The notes beneath the pieces are model-generated. The model did no database searches, was not told the origin of the DNA, and saw nothing but the letters and a program-made list of their open reading frames with translations. The position numbers and the translations under genes were made by a program. Below are positions 24,199-31,380 of a stretch of DNA of 36,304 bases, in pieces. The stretch spans positions 1 through 36,304 of the forward strand of contig CAYOIN010000010.1 in the NCBI GenBank assembly GCA_964404095.1. Direction: 5' to 3'. This DNA comes from CAZLQR01 sp964404095. GTDB lineage: Bacteria; Patescibacteriota; Microgenomatia; UBA1406; GWC2-37-13. Position 1 is the stretch's first letter; each line of letters opens with the position of its first letter.

Positions 24199-24861
24199 TT
24201 AAACCGCTCCCTTTCCCGTAATCATTATCCACGGGGTTTTGAATATTATTTTGAGATCGTTCCATAGTGACAGGGTATCAACATATAATGCATCAAGCGC
24301 GATGCGTTTGTCAAAGTTAATTTCTGATCTACCGGAAACCTGCCAGAGGCCGGTAATTCCCGGTTGAACCGAGAGCACCTTGCTTACGAGTTTTCGCGTT
24401 TGAGGATACTTCTTTTGTTGTTCCTCAAGCTCGTCCTTGTAATACGCTCGTGGCCCCACCAAGCTCATCTGACCTTTGAGCACATTGATTAGCTGTGGGA
24501 TTTCGTCGATTGAGTGCTTCCGAATAATTGTACCAAATTTTGTTACACGAGGGTCGTTTTGTAGCTTGTAGCTCCCTTTTTTGTACTCTGCATAGAGCTG
24601 TGCAAGTTCGGGATCGGTCCGCAGCATTGCATGCGCATTGTTGATCATTGACCGAAACTTATACATTCGAAAGCGTCGCGTGTCCTTTCCGACGCGCTCC
24701 GGAACATCTGCGAAGATGGGGCCGGGCGATGTAATCTTGATGAGAACGGCGGTGATCACGCAGATTGGAGAGAAGATGATTAAGATAACGAGCGAGAGAA
24801 CAATGTCCATCAGACGCTTGAGCGTCTTCTGGTAGTGGGTGCCCGTCAAGAAGTTATGCAT
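24199..24861 (-). CDS. Monotopic phosphoglycosyl transferase (bacterial sugar transferase family)
   Basis: Transfers a sugar phosphate from a nucleotide sugar to undecaprenyl phosphate, the first step of surface glycan synthesis. The 220 residues have a single N-terminal re-entrant or membrane helix (about 18-42) and then the catalytic core: SPGPIFADVPERVGKDTRRFRMYKFRSM, the D-E dyad at 119-120 in HSIDEIPQL, MSLVGPRAY, and QPGITGLWQVSGRSE. It lacks the multi-helix N-terminal part of WbaP/WcaJ, so it is the short PglC/WecP-like form. Its start lies 3 bases after the manC stop. Confidence 0.93.
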   Translation of the reverse strand: MHNFLTGTHYQKTLKRLMDIVLSLVILIIFSPICVITAVLIKITSPGPIFADVPERVGKDTRRFRMYKFRSMINNAHAMLRTDPELAQLYAEYKKGSYKLQNDPRVTKFGTIIRKHSIDEIPQLINVLKGQMSLVGPRAYYKDELEEQQKKYPQTRKLVSKVLSVQPGITGLWQVSGRSEINFDKRIALDALYVDTLSLWNDLKIIFKTPWIMITGKGAV

Positions 24862-24864
24862 AGA

Positions 24865-25953
24865 TTAGGTAAGCTCTTCGTACTCTGTTCCTTTAAACCC
24901 TTCGACCATCGTTTTCACCTTACCCACCGAGGTTTTCTTCGTTACCAAGAGTGCGTCTTTTGTATTGATGACCAAGATTTCGCCAAGATCAATACCGACA
25001 ATGAGTTTCTCTGGTTCATAGTTGTAGACAAGGGAGTCCGAACTATCCTTCAGAAGAACTTTTCCAAGTGTTACCGAGTCCTCCTTACTCTTTTCAAGCG
25101 CCTCTTTCAATGCTTCCCATGCGCCCACGTCGCTCCATCCGATATCCTCAACCGCAACGACCGCATCATCAGAAGAGAGCTTCTCCAGGACTGCATTGTC
25201 AAAGTTGATTTCTGGAAGCTGCGCATACTCTCTCTCGAGTATCGAGTCGAAGTCTGGCTGCTGAAAGTGTTCTAAGATGGTGTTGAGTCGAGTCGATATT
25301 TCTGGGGTCAACGTGGCAAACTTCTGCATCAAATTCGCTGGAGTTGTTACAAAATAGCCAAGATTCCAGCAGTGCTTTCCGCTGGTGAAGTACTCTTGAG
25401 CTACCTCCGGTTTTGGTCGGTACTTAAATCCTGCAAAGGTCTTAAACTCAATTGCATCGATGGACTCTGCGGTGTCCGAGAACTGGATCCACCCAAGATT
25501 TTCGGATGCAAACCGAGCTTTCTGGCCAATAAACACAATCTTCTGTGGGTGCTTTTTTACAAGTTTTTCAGCGGCTGCAAGGATGTTCTTAAAGGTGTCT
25601 TGGTGTTTCACAATGTGATCGCTCCAGAGGATAACGATTGGTTCTTGATCATCCGCCATCTTCGAAACATACGCAACGGCGTATGCTACCGCGGGGCCGA
25701 CATCTTTTTTATGCGGCTCCAGGATAATATTCTCATCAGGGAGCGATGGGAGCTGTTTTTTTACGACTTCTTTATATGCTGTTCCGGTAGAGATGAAGAC
25801 GTCCTCTGGTTTAAACTCTGGCATGAGCCGCTCGACGGTGAGCTGAAGCGTTGATTGGTTTCCGATGATGGTTTCGAACTGTTTGGGAGATTTTTTTCTT
25901 GAAAGTGGCCAAAGTCGTGTTCCAACTCCGCCCGCGAAGATAATCGCTTTCAT
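24865..25953 (-). CDS. manC: Mannose-1-phosphate guanylyltransferase
   Basis: Makes GDP-mannose from GTP and mannose 1-phosphate, a precursor for surface glycans. The start motif MKAIIFAGGVGTRLWPLSRKKSPKQF carries the nucleotide loop at 7-16 and the SPKQF signature. Later motifs are ILEPHKKDVGPAVAYA, VILWSDHI, and WNLGYFVTTP, and the last part includes GWSDVGAWEAL and the closing beta strands. 362 residues is normal for the form without the isomerase domain. MKAII at 25953 is preferred over an ATG three codons upstream. The first 47 codons overlap the end of the glycosyltransferase ORF in another frame. Confidence 0.93.
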   Translation of the reverse strand: MKAIIFAGGVGTRLWPLSRKKSPKQFETIIGNQSTLQLTVERLMPEFKPEDVFISTGTAYKEVVKKQLPSLPDENIILEPHKKDVGPAVAYAVAYVSKMADDQEPIVILWSDHIVKHQDTFKNILAAAEKLVKKHPQKIVFIGQKARFASENLGWIQFSDTAESIDAIEFKTFAGFKYRPKPEVAQEYFTSGKHCWNLGYFVTTPANLMQKFATLTPEISTRLNTILEHFQQPDFDSILEREYAQLPEINFDNAVLEKLSSDDAVVAVEDIGWSDVGAWEALKEALEKSKEDSVTLGKVLLKDSSDSLVYNYEPEKLIVGIDLGEILVINTKDALLVTKKTSVGKVKTMVEGFKGTEYEELT

Positions 25954-27001
25954 GACGATCATTGTACGTCATACGATTTGATCTTTCAATGGCGTTTGTG
26001 AGGCTAGAAACGCTCTGTTTTTGAAAGAGAACACCGGTCTTTGAAGGTAAAATCGTTTCCGCTGCGCCGGAGTTTTTATAGCTGATGACCGGGCATCCGA
26101 AGAACTGAGCCTCGAGACCTGTATAGCCGAAATCCTCATCCTGCGGCATGATGAGTGCCCGTGCATGGGTGTACAAAAATCCGAGCTGAACATCGTTGAG
26201 GTGTTTGAAAAATAGGATGTTCTCGCTCGCCATGCGTTTGAGCTTTCTTTCTTGTGTGCCCGTTCCTACTACAACAAGCATCCGGTTCAGTCGTTTGAAT
26301 GTTTCAAGTACGAGCTCAATATTCTTATACGGCTCCAGACGAGAGACAACTAGGTAGAAAGGAGTACTGGGGATGAAGTAGAGAGGAGGGGAAGGAAGTC
26401 GGAGTTTTTTTACTGCGCTTTGCACGCTCTTCCAGTACTTCACATCAAACGGTGGGTAGAGGAGCTCTGAATCACGATGATAGAATCTGTTAACTCTCCG
26501 CCGTACTCGTTCAGAGATTGAAAATAAAATATTTGGTTGTTGCGCTGTGGAAATATCAATCTGTCTGAGTACTGCGAGGAGGGGGATGACCATCGCACGA
26601 ACAAAGGCAGTTGGTAGATAGGACTCCTGCTGGGACCAGAGATAGCGCGGCGGCGTGAGGATGATCGCGATATGATTTTGTTTTTTTGTGGTACGCACCC
26701 CTTTTGCAAAAGCAGATGAGACGCTGATAACGGTGTCGTACTTGCTGAGGTCTAGACTCCAGAATGCAAGCGGGAAGAAGGGAAGCGAGAATACTCGACT
26801 CTTGGTGATGAACCGGGGGAGTCGCTGCATAAAGGAGGTTCGTATCGTAATCTTTCTTGCCCATCGAGCAGAGCTCCTGTTGTAGAACGATGTATAGAGT
26901 GGGGCAGTGGGGTACATTCGATGAAGCATTTGGAGGAGTCGCTCCACTCCACCAAACTTATCTACCCAGTCATAGACAATTGCGATCTTCTGTTTTTTCA
27001 T
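25811..27001 (-). CDS. GT4-family glycosyltransferase (WbaZ-like mannosyltransferase)
   Basis: A GT-B fold retaining glycosyltransferase, probably adding mannose to a lipid-linked glycan, as manC is next. Motifs are IVYDWVDKFGGVERLL at 8-23, the acceptor-domain region TPPRYLWSQQESYL, FYLVVSRLEPYKNIELVLETF, and the donor-site MPQDEDFGYTGLEAQFFGCPVI with its E-x7-E pair. The frame does not stop before manC: the last 47 residues are translated from manC's first codons in another reading frame, giving a basic tail (ending HRRAAHARV). The true C-terminus is probably this read-through tail, unless a stop has been lost or a base is wrong. The promoter has TACAAT 7 bases before the ATG. Confidence 0.88.
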   Translation of the reverse strand: MKKQKIAIVYDWVDKFGGVERLLQMLHRMYPTAPLYTSFYNRSSARWARKITIRTSFMQRLPRFITKSRVFSLPFFPLAFWSLDLSKYDTVISVSSAFAKGVRTTKKQNHIAIILTPPRYLWSQQESYLPTAFVRAMVIPLLAVLRQIDISTAQQPNILFSISERVRRRVNRFYHRDSELLYPPFDVKYWKSVQSAVKKLRLPSPPLYFIPSTPFYLVVSRLEPYKNIELVLETFKRLNRMLVVVGTGTQERKLKRMASENILFFKHLNDVQLGFLYTHARALIMPQDEDFGYTGLEAQFFGCPVISYKNSGAAETILPSKTGVLFQKQSVSSLTNAIERSNRMTYNDRHESDYLRGRSWNTTLATFKKKISQTVRNHHRKPINASAHRRAAHARV

Positions 27002-27008
27002 CGGGGAT

Positions 27009-27014
27009 ATTGTA
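27009..27014 (-). promoter_or_regulatory. -10 element heading the surface-glycan run
   Basis: TACAAT on the minus strand, 7 bases before the glycosyltransferase ATG (27001). It is the first promoter of the glycosyltransferase-manC-sugar transferase-DUF4012-recO string. No clear -35 is present. Confidence 0.5.
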
Positions 27015-27040
27015 CACCACTTTGTTTAGCTTGTTCTGAC

Positions 27041-27069
27041 TTGATGAAGGAATCATGTCATGCTACCAT
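27041..27069 (+). promoter_or_regulatory. Promoter of the 90-residue orphan gene
   Basis: TTGATG (27041-27046), a 17-base spacer, and TACCAT (27064-27069) with TGC directly before it (extended -10), then 7 bases to the ATG at 27077. It supports the small ORF as a real, leaderless gene. Confidence 0.55.
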
Positions 27070-27076
27070 ATACCCT

Positions 27077-27349
27077 ATGGTAGAGAGAGGTCCTATGGAT
27101 CAGCTGCAGATAAGAGATTACTCATCGGATCGTCGACTGAGGACCGTACTGAGTTACTTGCAAGATGCCGGCATGCCGATTTTGCCGGGAATGACACAAC
27201 CAAGCTGGGTGAAAGGCAGCTTGTCTGAAAAAATATTAGGGGGAGATCTAACATCTCTAACTGTCCGAAGACACCTTTTTGGAGAAAAACCCTTGGATAG
27301 TGACGCCAGAAACGTTCTCAAATCTCTCAGTAGAGCTATTCAGATATGA
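27077..27349 (+). CDS. Hypothetical protein (90 aa)
   Basis: I recognise no family. The open frame extends further upstream into the divergent glycosyltransferase, but the ATG at 27077 fits a promoter whose extended -10 ends 7 bases before it. The protein is soluble, with helical segments (DRRLRTVLSYLQDAG and DARNVLKSLSRAI) around a Pro/Gly-rich middle (MPILPGMTQPSWVKG). It is alone on its strand between two minus-strand transcription units. The 95 bases after its stop contain no gene, only a short CAGG/CCTG hairpin near 27413-27424. Confidence 0.5.
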   Translation: MVERGPMDQLQIRDYSSDRRLRTVLSYLQDAGMPILPGMTQPSWVKGSLSEKILGGDLTSLTVRRHLFGEKPLDSDARNVLKSLSRAIQI

Positions 27350-27444
27350 AATCTTGTTAAACTACTGAACGATAGAGAGGGAGTAAATGTGCGAAAAGAT
27401 CATAAAAGATCACAGGCGCTCCTGAACCTCCGACGTTTGGGTAG

Positions 27445-28380
27445 TTAAAACATGCCGATCTGATCTTTGTGAGGTTCGGTTTTCTTCTTTTTCTTTGGTT
27501 CTTCTCTCACGTTCTCTTTCTTCGTTTTTCCAAAGAATCGATCAAGGAGTGAGCGCATCTCATACTTCGCGAACTCCTCACGGAGCGCATCGGGAAATCC
27601 ATGAAACTCTGCATCGGTGAGTGAAAAATTGATGTCTGCATCGGTGATGATCGTCGCGATTTTCTTTGAGAGAAGAATCTGGTCATGGTCACGCTCGACG
27701 ATCTTTCGGTATTTTGGTTCGAGATCGTTTATGTGCTTGAGGAGATTCTCGACGGAGTGATACTCCTCGAGAAGTTTCACCGCGGTCTTGGGTCCGATTC
27801 CTTCAGCTCCTTTGTAGTTGTCTGAGGGATCACCGGCAAGTGCTTTATAGTCCGGAATCAACGTAGGTAGAACGCCAAGTTTTTTTTCAACCTCCGGTTC
27901 GTCGTACAGCTTGAACTCGGTCAGTCCCATCTTCGGAGCGACAACAAATACATGATGGTTAACAAGCTGCATGATGTCTTTATCGCCGGTGAGAATGAGC
28001 GTTCTGATCCCGTGCTTTTTGGCTGTCTGTGTAACCGTACCGATAATATCGTCTGCCTCAAGTCCGTCCAACTCGCTCTGATAGATTCCTGCCGTTGAGA
28101 GCAACGACTTCAGGAGCGGTATTTGCTCCTTAAAATCATCATGCATTTCGGGACGCTGTGCTTGATACGACTCAAGAAGTTTTTGCCGAAAGGTTTTTGC
28201 CGGTGTGTCGAAGCAGATGGCGATGTGCGTTGGCTGAAAAACCTCAACCGAACGATGAAGCATACCAAGAAATCCATAGATCACATTTGTTGGGATACCG
28301 GCCTTTGTTTTGAAGGGAGGGATCGCATGAAATGCCCGATGCATGATTGCGTTTCCGTCGATGATGAGCAGCGTCTTCAT
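27445..28380 (-). CDS. Stand-alone 5'-3' exonuclease (PolA N-terminal domain type)
   Basis: Corresponds to the flap endonuclease domain of DNA polymerase I without the polymerase, likely for removing RNA primers and repair flaps. The metal-binding acidic residues are visible: D8 (IIDGNA), D58 (FDTP), E108 with D110-D111 (GLEADD), D133 and D135 (TGDKD), D184 and D187 (GDPSDN). The helix-hairpin-helix is GAEGIGPKTAVKLL (191-204). After residue 285 a basic, charged linker ends in QIGMF at 307-311, the very last residues. This resembles the Q-x-x-(L/M)-F peptide that binds the bacterial sliding clamp. It starts 12 bases after the ftsH stop, probably in one transcript. Confidence 0.93.
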   Translation of the reverse strand: MKTLLIIDGNAIMHRAFHAIPPFKTKAGIPTNVIYGFLGMLHRSVEVFQPTHIAICFDTPAKTFRQKLLESYQAQRPEMHDDFKEQIPLLKSLLSTAGIYQSELDGLEADDIIGTVTQTAKKHGIRTLILTGDKDIMQLVNHHVFVVAPKMGLTEFKLYDEPEVEKKLGVLPTLIPDYKALAGDPSDNYKGAEGIGPKTAVKLLEEYHSVENLLKHINDLEPKYRKIVERDHDQILLSKKIATIITDADINFSLTDAEFHGFPDALREEFAKYEMRSLLDRFFGKTKKENVREEPKKKKKTEPHKDQIGMF

Positions 28381-28392
28381 GAAATTACGATC

Positions 28393-30261
28393 TTACGACT
28401 GATGTACGTCTGAACCCGGTTTTTCGCCAACGAGGACCTCGAACTCATCTTGATCAAGACTCTCCTTTGCCATGAGCTCCGCCGCAACCTTGTCCAGTAC
28501 TTTTCGATTTGATTTAATAATCTTCACTGCCTTTTCATATCCTTCCTGCAGTATTTTTTTCACTTCTGCATCGACCTGCGCCATCACATCCTGAGAGATT
28601 GGATTATCCTGCCATGTTGCCTTACCCATCTCGGTAATATCGTAGGAGGGTCCGAGATTGATCGGTCCCAATGTGCTCATCCCGTACTCAACCACCATTG
28701 CCCGAGCGACCGACGTTGCCTGATCGAAGTCGTTTGCTGCACCGGTGGTGATCTCTTTGAAGACCACATCTTCTGCGGCACGTCCTCCCATCATGACCGC
28801 GATACGTTCGAGGAGATGTGTCTTTGTTTCGTGAAGCTTATCTTTCTCTGGTGGTATGAGTGTGTAGCCAAGAGCCATTCCTCTGGAGACAATCGAGATT
28901 CGATGTACCGGATCGGTATGTTTCTGGAAGTGTGATACGAGTGCATGTCCGCCTTCATGATATGCCGTAAGTTTGCGATCGAACTCCGACTGAAGTCGCT
29001 TCTTTTCTGGGCCAAGTTTCACCTTGGTCGCAGCCTCTTCAAGCGCGTGCATGGTGATAGTTTCTTTGTTGTGTCGAGCTACCTCGATCGCCGCTTCGTT
29101 GAGCATATTTTCGAGGTCGGCTCCTGAGAATCCTACGGTTCGTTTTGCTACTTTGTCCCAGTTCACATCGGTGCTAAATGGCTTCCCCTTGGAATGAATC
29201 GTGAGTATATTCTTTCTTCCTTCAAGATCTGGATAGTCCACCAAAATGCGTCGATCGAACCTGCCGGCTCGAAGCAGCGCACTGTCTAAGAGATCTCCCC
29301 GATTGGTTGCCGCGATAACGACTACCTGTTCGTTCGGATTAAAGCCGTCCATCTCGACCAAGATCTGGTTCAGGGTTTGCTCGCGCTCATCGTGTGAGGG
29401 TGCGATGCCGGTTGAGCGAGCTCTTCCGATTGCTTCGATTTCATCAATGAAGATGATTGCCGGTGCGCTTTTTTTGGCGTTCTCAAAAAGACTTCGTACT
29501 CGAGCTGCACCAATACCCACCAACATCTCCATAAACTCGGATCCCGCAATTGAAAAGAACGGAACACCGGCTTCACCCGCCACTGCTTTTGCAAGGAGCG
29601 TCTTTCCACAGCCAGGTGGCCCGATCAGAATAACTCCTTTTGGTGTTCGAGCACCAACCTTTTTATACTTTTCTGGATGTTTGAGAAAGTCGACCACCTC
29701 TTCCAATTCTTTCTTCGCCTCATCCACTCCGGCAACATCTTTGAAGGTGGTCTTTGAGATATCTTTGTTAAATTTCTTTGCACGAGATTGACCGAATGAG
29801 AACACCGATTCCTGTGCGCCACGAGCCTGTCGGAAGATGAAGATGAAAAATCCAATCATGAGAAGTGTCGGGATAAAGTTCGCGAGAAAGTTCATAAATC
29901 CTGAGGATGCCTGGGTGTCCTTGATCACGATCTGTACGTCATTTGGGTTGATGCCAGAGTCTTTGAGGGTGCTTACTAATCCTTCGCCGGATTCCTTGTA
30001 CGTTATCGCGAGCTGGCTATTCTTGTAGTACACTAACACCTTGTTATCGATAACCTCTACCTTCGAAACCTTCTTCTGTTTGATATCGGCAATGACCGCG
30101 GTGAGTGATTTCTCCGGAAGTGCTTTCTGTACTTCACCGGCTATTGATTGAAAACTAAAATACACAAAAAGGAGAATAAAGAAGGTGATAAAGAAGGTGC
30201 GAATGTTGATGTTCAAGCGAAATTCGCGAACCTTTCTTCCGTTCATTTTTCGCTGAGGCAT
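28393..30261 (-). CDS. ftsH: ATP-dependent zinc metalloprotease FtsH
   Basis: A membrane-bound AAA protease for quality control of membrane and regulatory proteins. The 622 residues hold TM1 (about 20-41), an external domain of about 80 residues, TM2 (about 122-144) and the AAA module. The module has Walker A GPPGCGKT at 214-221, Walker B IIFIDEIEAIG with D273-E274, and the second region of homology ATNRGDLLDSALLRAGRFDRR. The protease has HEGGH at 435-439 (usually HEAGH) and the third zinc ligand at about D511 (GAANDFD). TAGAAT 6 bases before the ATG supports this start over the ATG five codons downstream. It diverges from the tsaC-tsaE gene. Confidence 0.97.
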   Translation of the reverse strand: MPQRKMNGRKVREFRLNINIRTFFITFFILLFVYFSFQSIAGEVQKALPEKSLTAVIADIKQKKVSKVEVIDNKVLVYYKNSQLAITYKESGEGLVSTLKDSGINPNDVQIVIKDTQASSGFMNFLANFIPTLLMIGFFIFIFRQARGAQESVFSFGQSRAKKFNKDISKTTFKDVAGVDEAKKELEEVVDFLKHPEKYKKVGARTPKGVILIGPPGCGKTLLAKAVAGEAGVPFFSIAGSEFMEMLVGIGAARVRSLFENAKKSAPAIIFIDEIEAIGRARSTGIAPSHDEREQTLNQILVEMDGFNPNEQVVVIAATNRGDLLDSALLRAGRFDRRILVDYPDLEGRKNILTIHSKGKPFSTDVNWDKVAKRTVGFSGADLENMLNEAAIEVARHNKETITMHALEEAATKVKLGPEKKRLQSEFDRKLTAYHEGGHALVSHFQKHTDPVHRISIVSRGMALGYTLIPPEKDKLHETKTHLLERIAVMMGGRAAEDVVFKEITTGAANDFDQATSVARAMVVEYGMSTLGPINLGPSYDITEMGKATWQDNPISQDVMAQVDAEVKKILQEGYEKAVKIIKSNRKVLDKVAAELMAKESLDQDEFEVLVGEKPGSDVHQS

Positions 30262-30267
30262 TTCAGA

Positions 30268-30273
30268 ATTCTA
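30268..30273 (-). promoter_or_regulatory. -10 element of ftsH
   Basis: TAGAAT on the minus strand, 6 bases before the ftsH ATG, which predicts a leaderless mRNA. It mirrors the plus-strand TAGAAT of tsaC-tsaE 11 bases away. Confidence 0.5.
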
Positions 30274-30281
30274 GCAGATTT

Positions 30282-30290
30282 TGGTAGAAT
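30282..30290 (+). promoter_or_regulatory. Extended -10 promoter of tsaC-tsaE
   Basis: TGG followed by TAGAAT (30285-30290). TTCAGA (30262-30267) lies 17 bases upstream as a poor -35. The ATG at 30320 would follow a leader of about 22 bases with no Shine-Dalgarno sequence. Confidence 0.5.
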
Positions 30291-30319
30291 ACGCTAGCTA
30301 AATACTTCCGAGCAAAACT

Positions 30320-31366
30320 ATGCATATCGATATATCTAAGGTTGTTGCGGTGCTCCAAAACGGTGGAGTGGTGGTATTCCCGACAGATACGGTCTACGGA
30401 CTCTTGTGTGATGCAACAAACGAACAGGCCGTTGAAAAACTATGTCGGGTGAAAGAGCGACCAGCAGGAAAAGCAATCTCGATCTTTGTTTCTGATTTCG
30501 AAATGGCACAGCAGTATATCGAGCTAACTCCAGATGTCGAGCGAACTCTTCATACCATGCTCCCTGGCCCATACACCGTAGTCCTTCCTTCAAAGCACCG
30601 AGTCGCGCGAGCGCTTGAGTCGGAGAAAGGAACGCTTGGTATTCGTATCCCTCGGGATGAGCGGATACTCGAGCTCGTACGAGCATTCGGTAAGCCGGTA
30701 ACCGCGACCTCTGCGAATCTCGCATCACAGCCACCTCATTATTCAATCGAGTCTTTTGAGAAACAGATCGGTCTTCACCGTCGAGGACAGATCGATCTCG
30801 TTGTTGATGGCGGGAAACTCCCGTATCGAAAACCATCGACCGTGGTCGACTTCACCACCGGTGATATTCAGGTCCTGCGACGAGGTGACATCGATCCAGC
30901 CAAGGTAAGAGCGATCACGACAACCTCTGAGCAAGAAACAAGGCAAGTCGCACAGCAACTCCTACAAGATGCCCGAGAACGAAGCGCTGACCTGCCCATT
31001 GTGTTTATGCTTCAGGGAGATCTTGGCGCGGGCAAAACAATCTTTGCAAAGGGACTCGGGGAGTATCTCGGAGTTCGGAACATCATTTCACCGACCTTTG
31101 TTGTGTACTACGAATATCCGATTGAGGGTGGGAAGTTCCTCCACGCAGACCTCTACAATGTCGGAGATCGAGAAGAGTTTCAGCATCTCGGACTCGCCTC
31201 TTATCTCACCAAGGGGAATGTGCTGTGTATCGAATGGAGCGAGCGAGCAGATGGCATCATCGAGAGGCTCCGCGGTGCTGCTCAGATCATCTCTGTAACA
31301 ATCAACCATGTGAGCGAAACCACACGAGAAATTATCAGTTCCGAAGACAGCACTTCGATTAATTAA
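30320..31366 (+). CDS. TsaC-TsaE fusion: threonylcarbamoyl-AMP synthase joined to t6A ATPase
   Basis: Two enzymes of the tRNA t6A pathway in one 348-residue chain. Residues 1-195 are a YrdC/TsaC domain: GGVVVFPTDTVYGLLCDA, KERPAGKAISIFV, LPGPYTVVL, GIRIPRD, PVTATSANLAS. It makes threonylcarbamoyl-AMP from threonine, bicarbonate and ATP. After a short linker, residues 205-340 are TsaE: Walker A GDLGAGKT at 233-240, SPTFVVYYEY, HADLYN, and CIEWSE with E305. TsaE powers cycling of the TsaB-TsaD complex. There is no stop, start or frameshift between the halves. tsaD follows directly. tsaB is not in the window. Confidence 0.93.
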   Translation: MHIDISKVVAVLQNGGVVVFPTDTVYGLLCDATNEQAVEKLCRVKERPAGKAISIFVSDFEMAQQYIELTPDVERTLHTMLPGPYTVVLPSKHRVARALESEKGTLGIRIPRDERILELVRAFGKPVTATSANLASQPPHYSIESFEKQIGLHRRGQIDLVVDGGKLPYRKPSTVVDFTTGDIQVLRRGDIDPAKVRAITTTSEQETRQVAQQLLQDARERSADLPIVFMLQGDLGAGKTIFAKGLGEYLGVRNIISPTFVVYYEYPIEGGKFLHADLYNVGDREEFQHLGLASYLTKGNVLCIEWSERADGIIERLRGAAQIISVTINHVSETTREIISSEDSTSIN

Positions 31367-31377
31367 TTAATCGAAGT
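31352..31377. repeat. Perfect 26-bp palindrome between tsaC-tsaE and tsaD
   Basis: The left arm ACTTCGATTAATT (31352-31364) is followed without spacer by its exact reverse complement (31365-31377). It covers the last codons and stop of tsaC-tsaE and ends 3 bases before the first ATG of tsaD. It has no run of T after it, so it is not a standard terminator. It could be an RNA hairpin that separates or couples the two genes, or a protein binding site. Confidence 0.85.
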
Positions 31378-31380
31378 TAA

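Noticed and set aside
24176..24265. Upstream start of the DUF4012 protein
   Set aside because: It needs a 67-base overlap with the conserved end of the sugar transferase. The ATG at 24175 gives a normal basic N-terminus before the membrane helix.
26921..27076. Longer version of the small orphan gene
   Set aside because: The extra codons lie inside the divergent glycosyltransferase start and upstream of the orphan's promoter.
27413..27424. CAGG-CGCT-CCTG as a terminator after the small orphan
   Set aside because: The stem is only four base pairs with no following T run.
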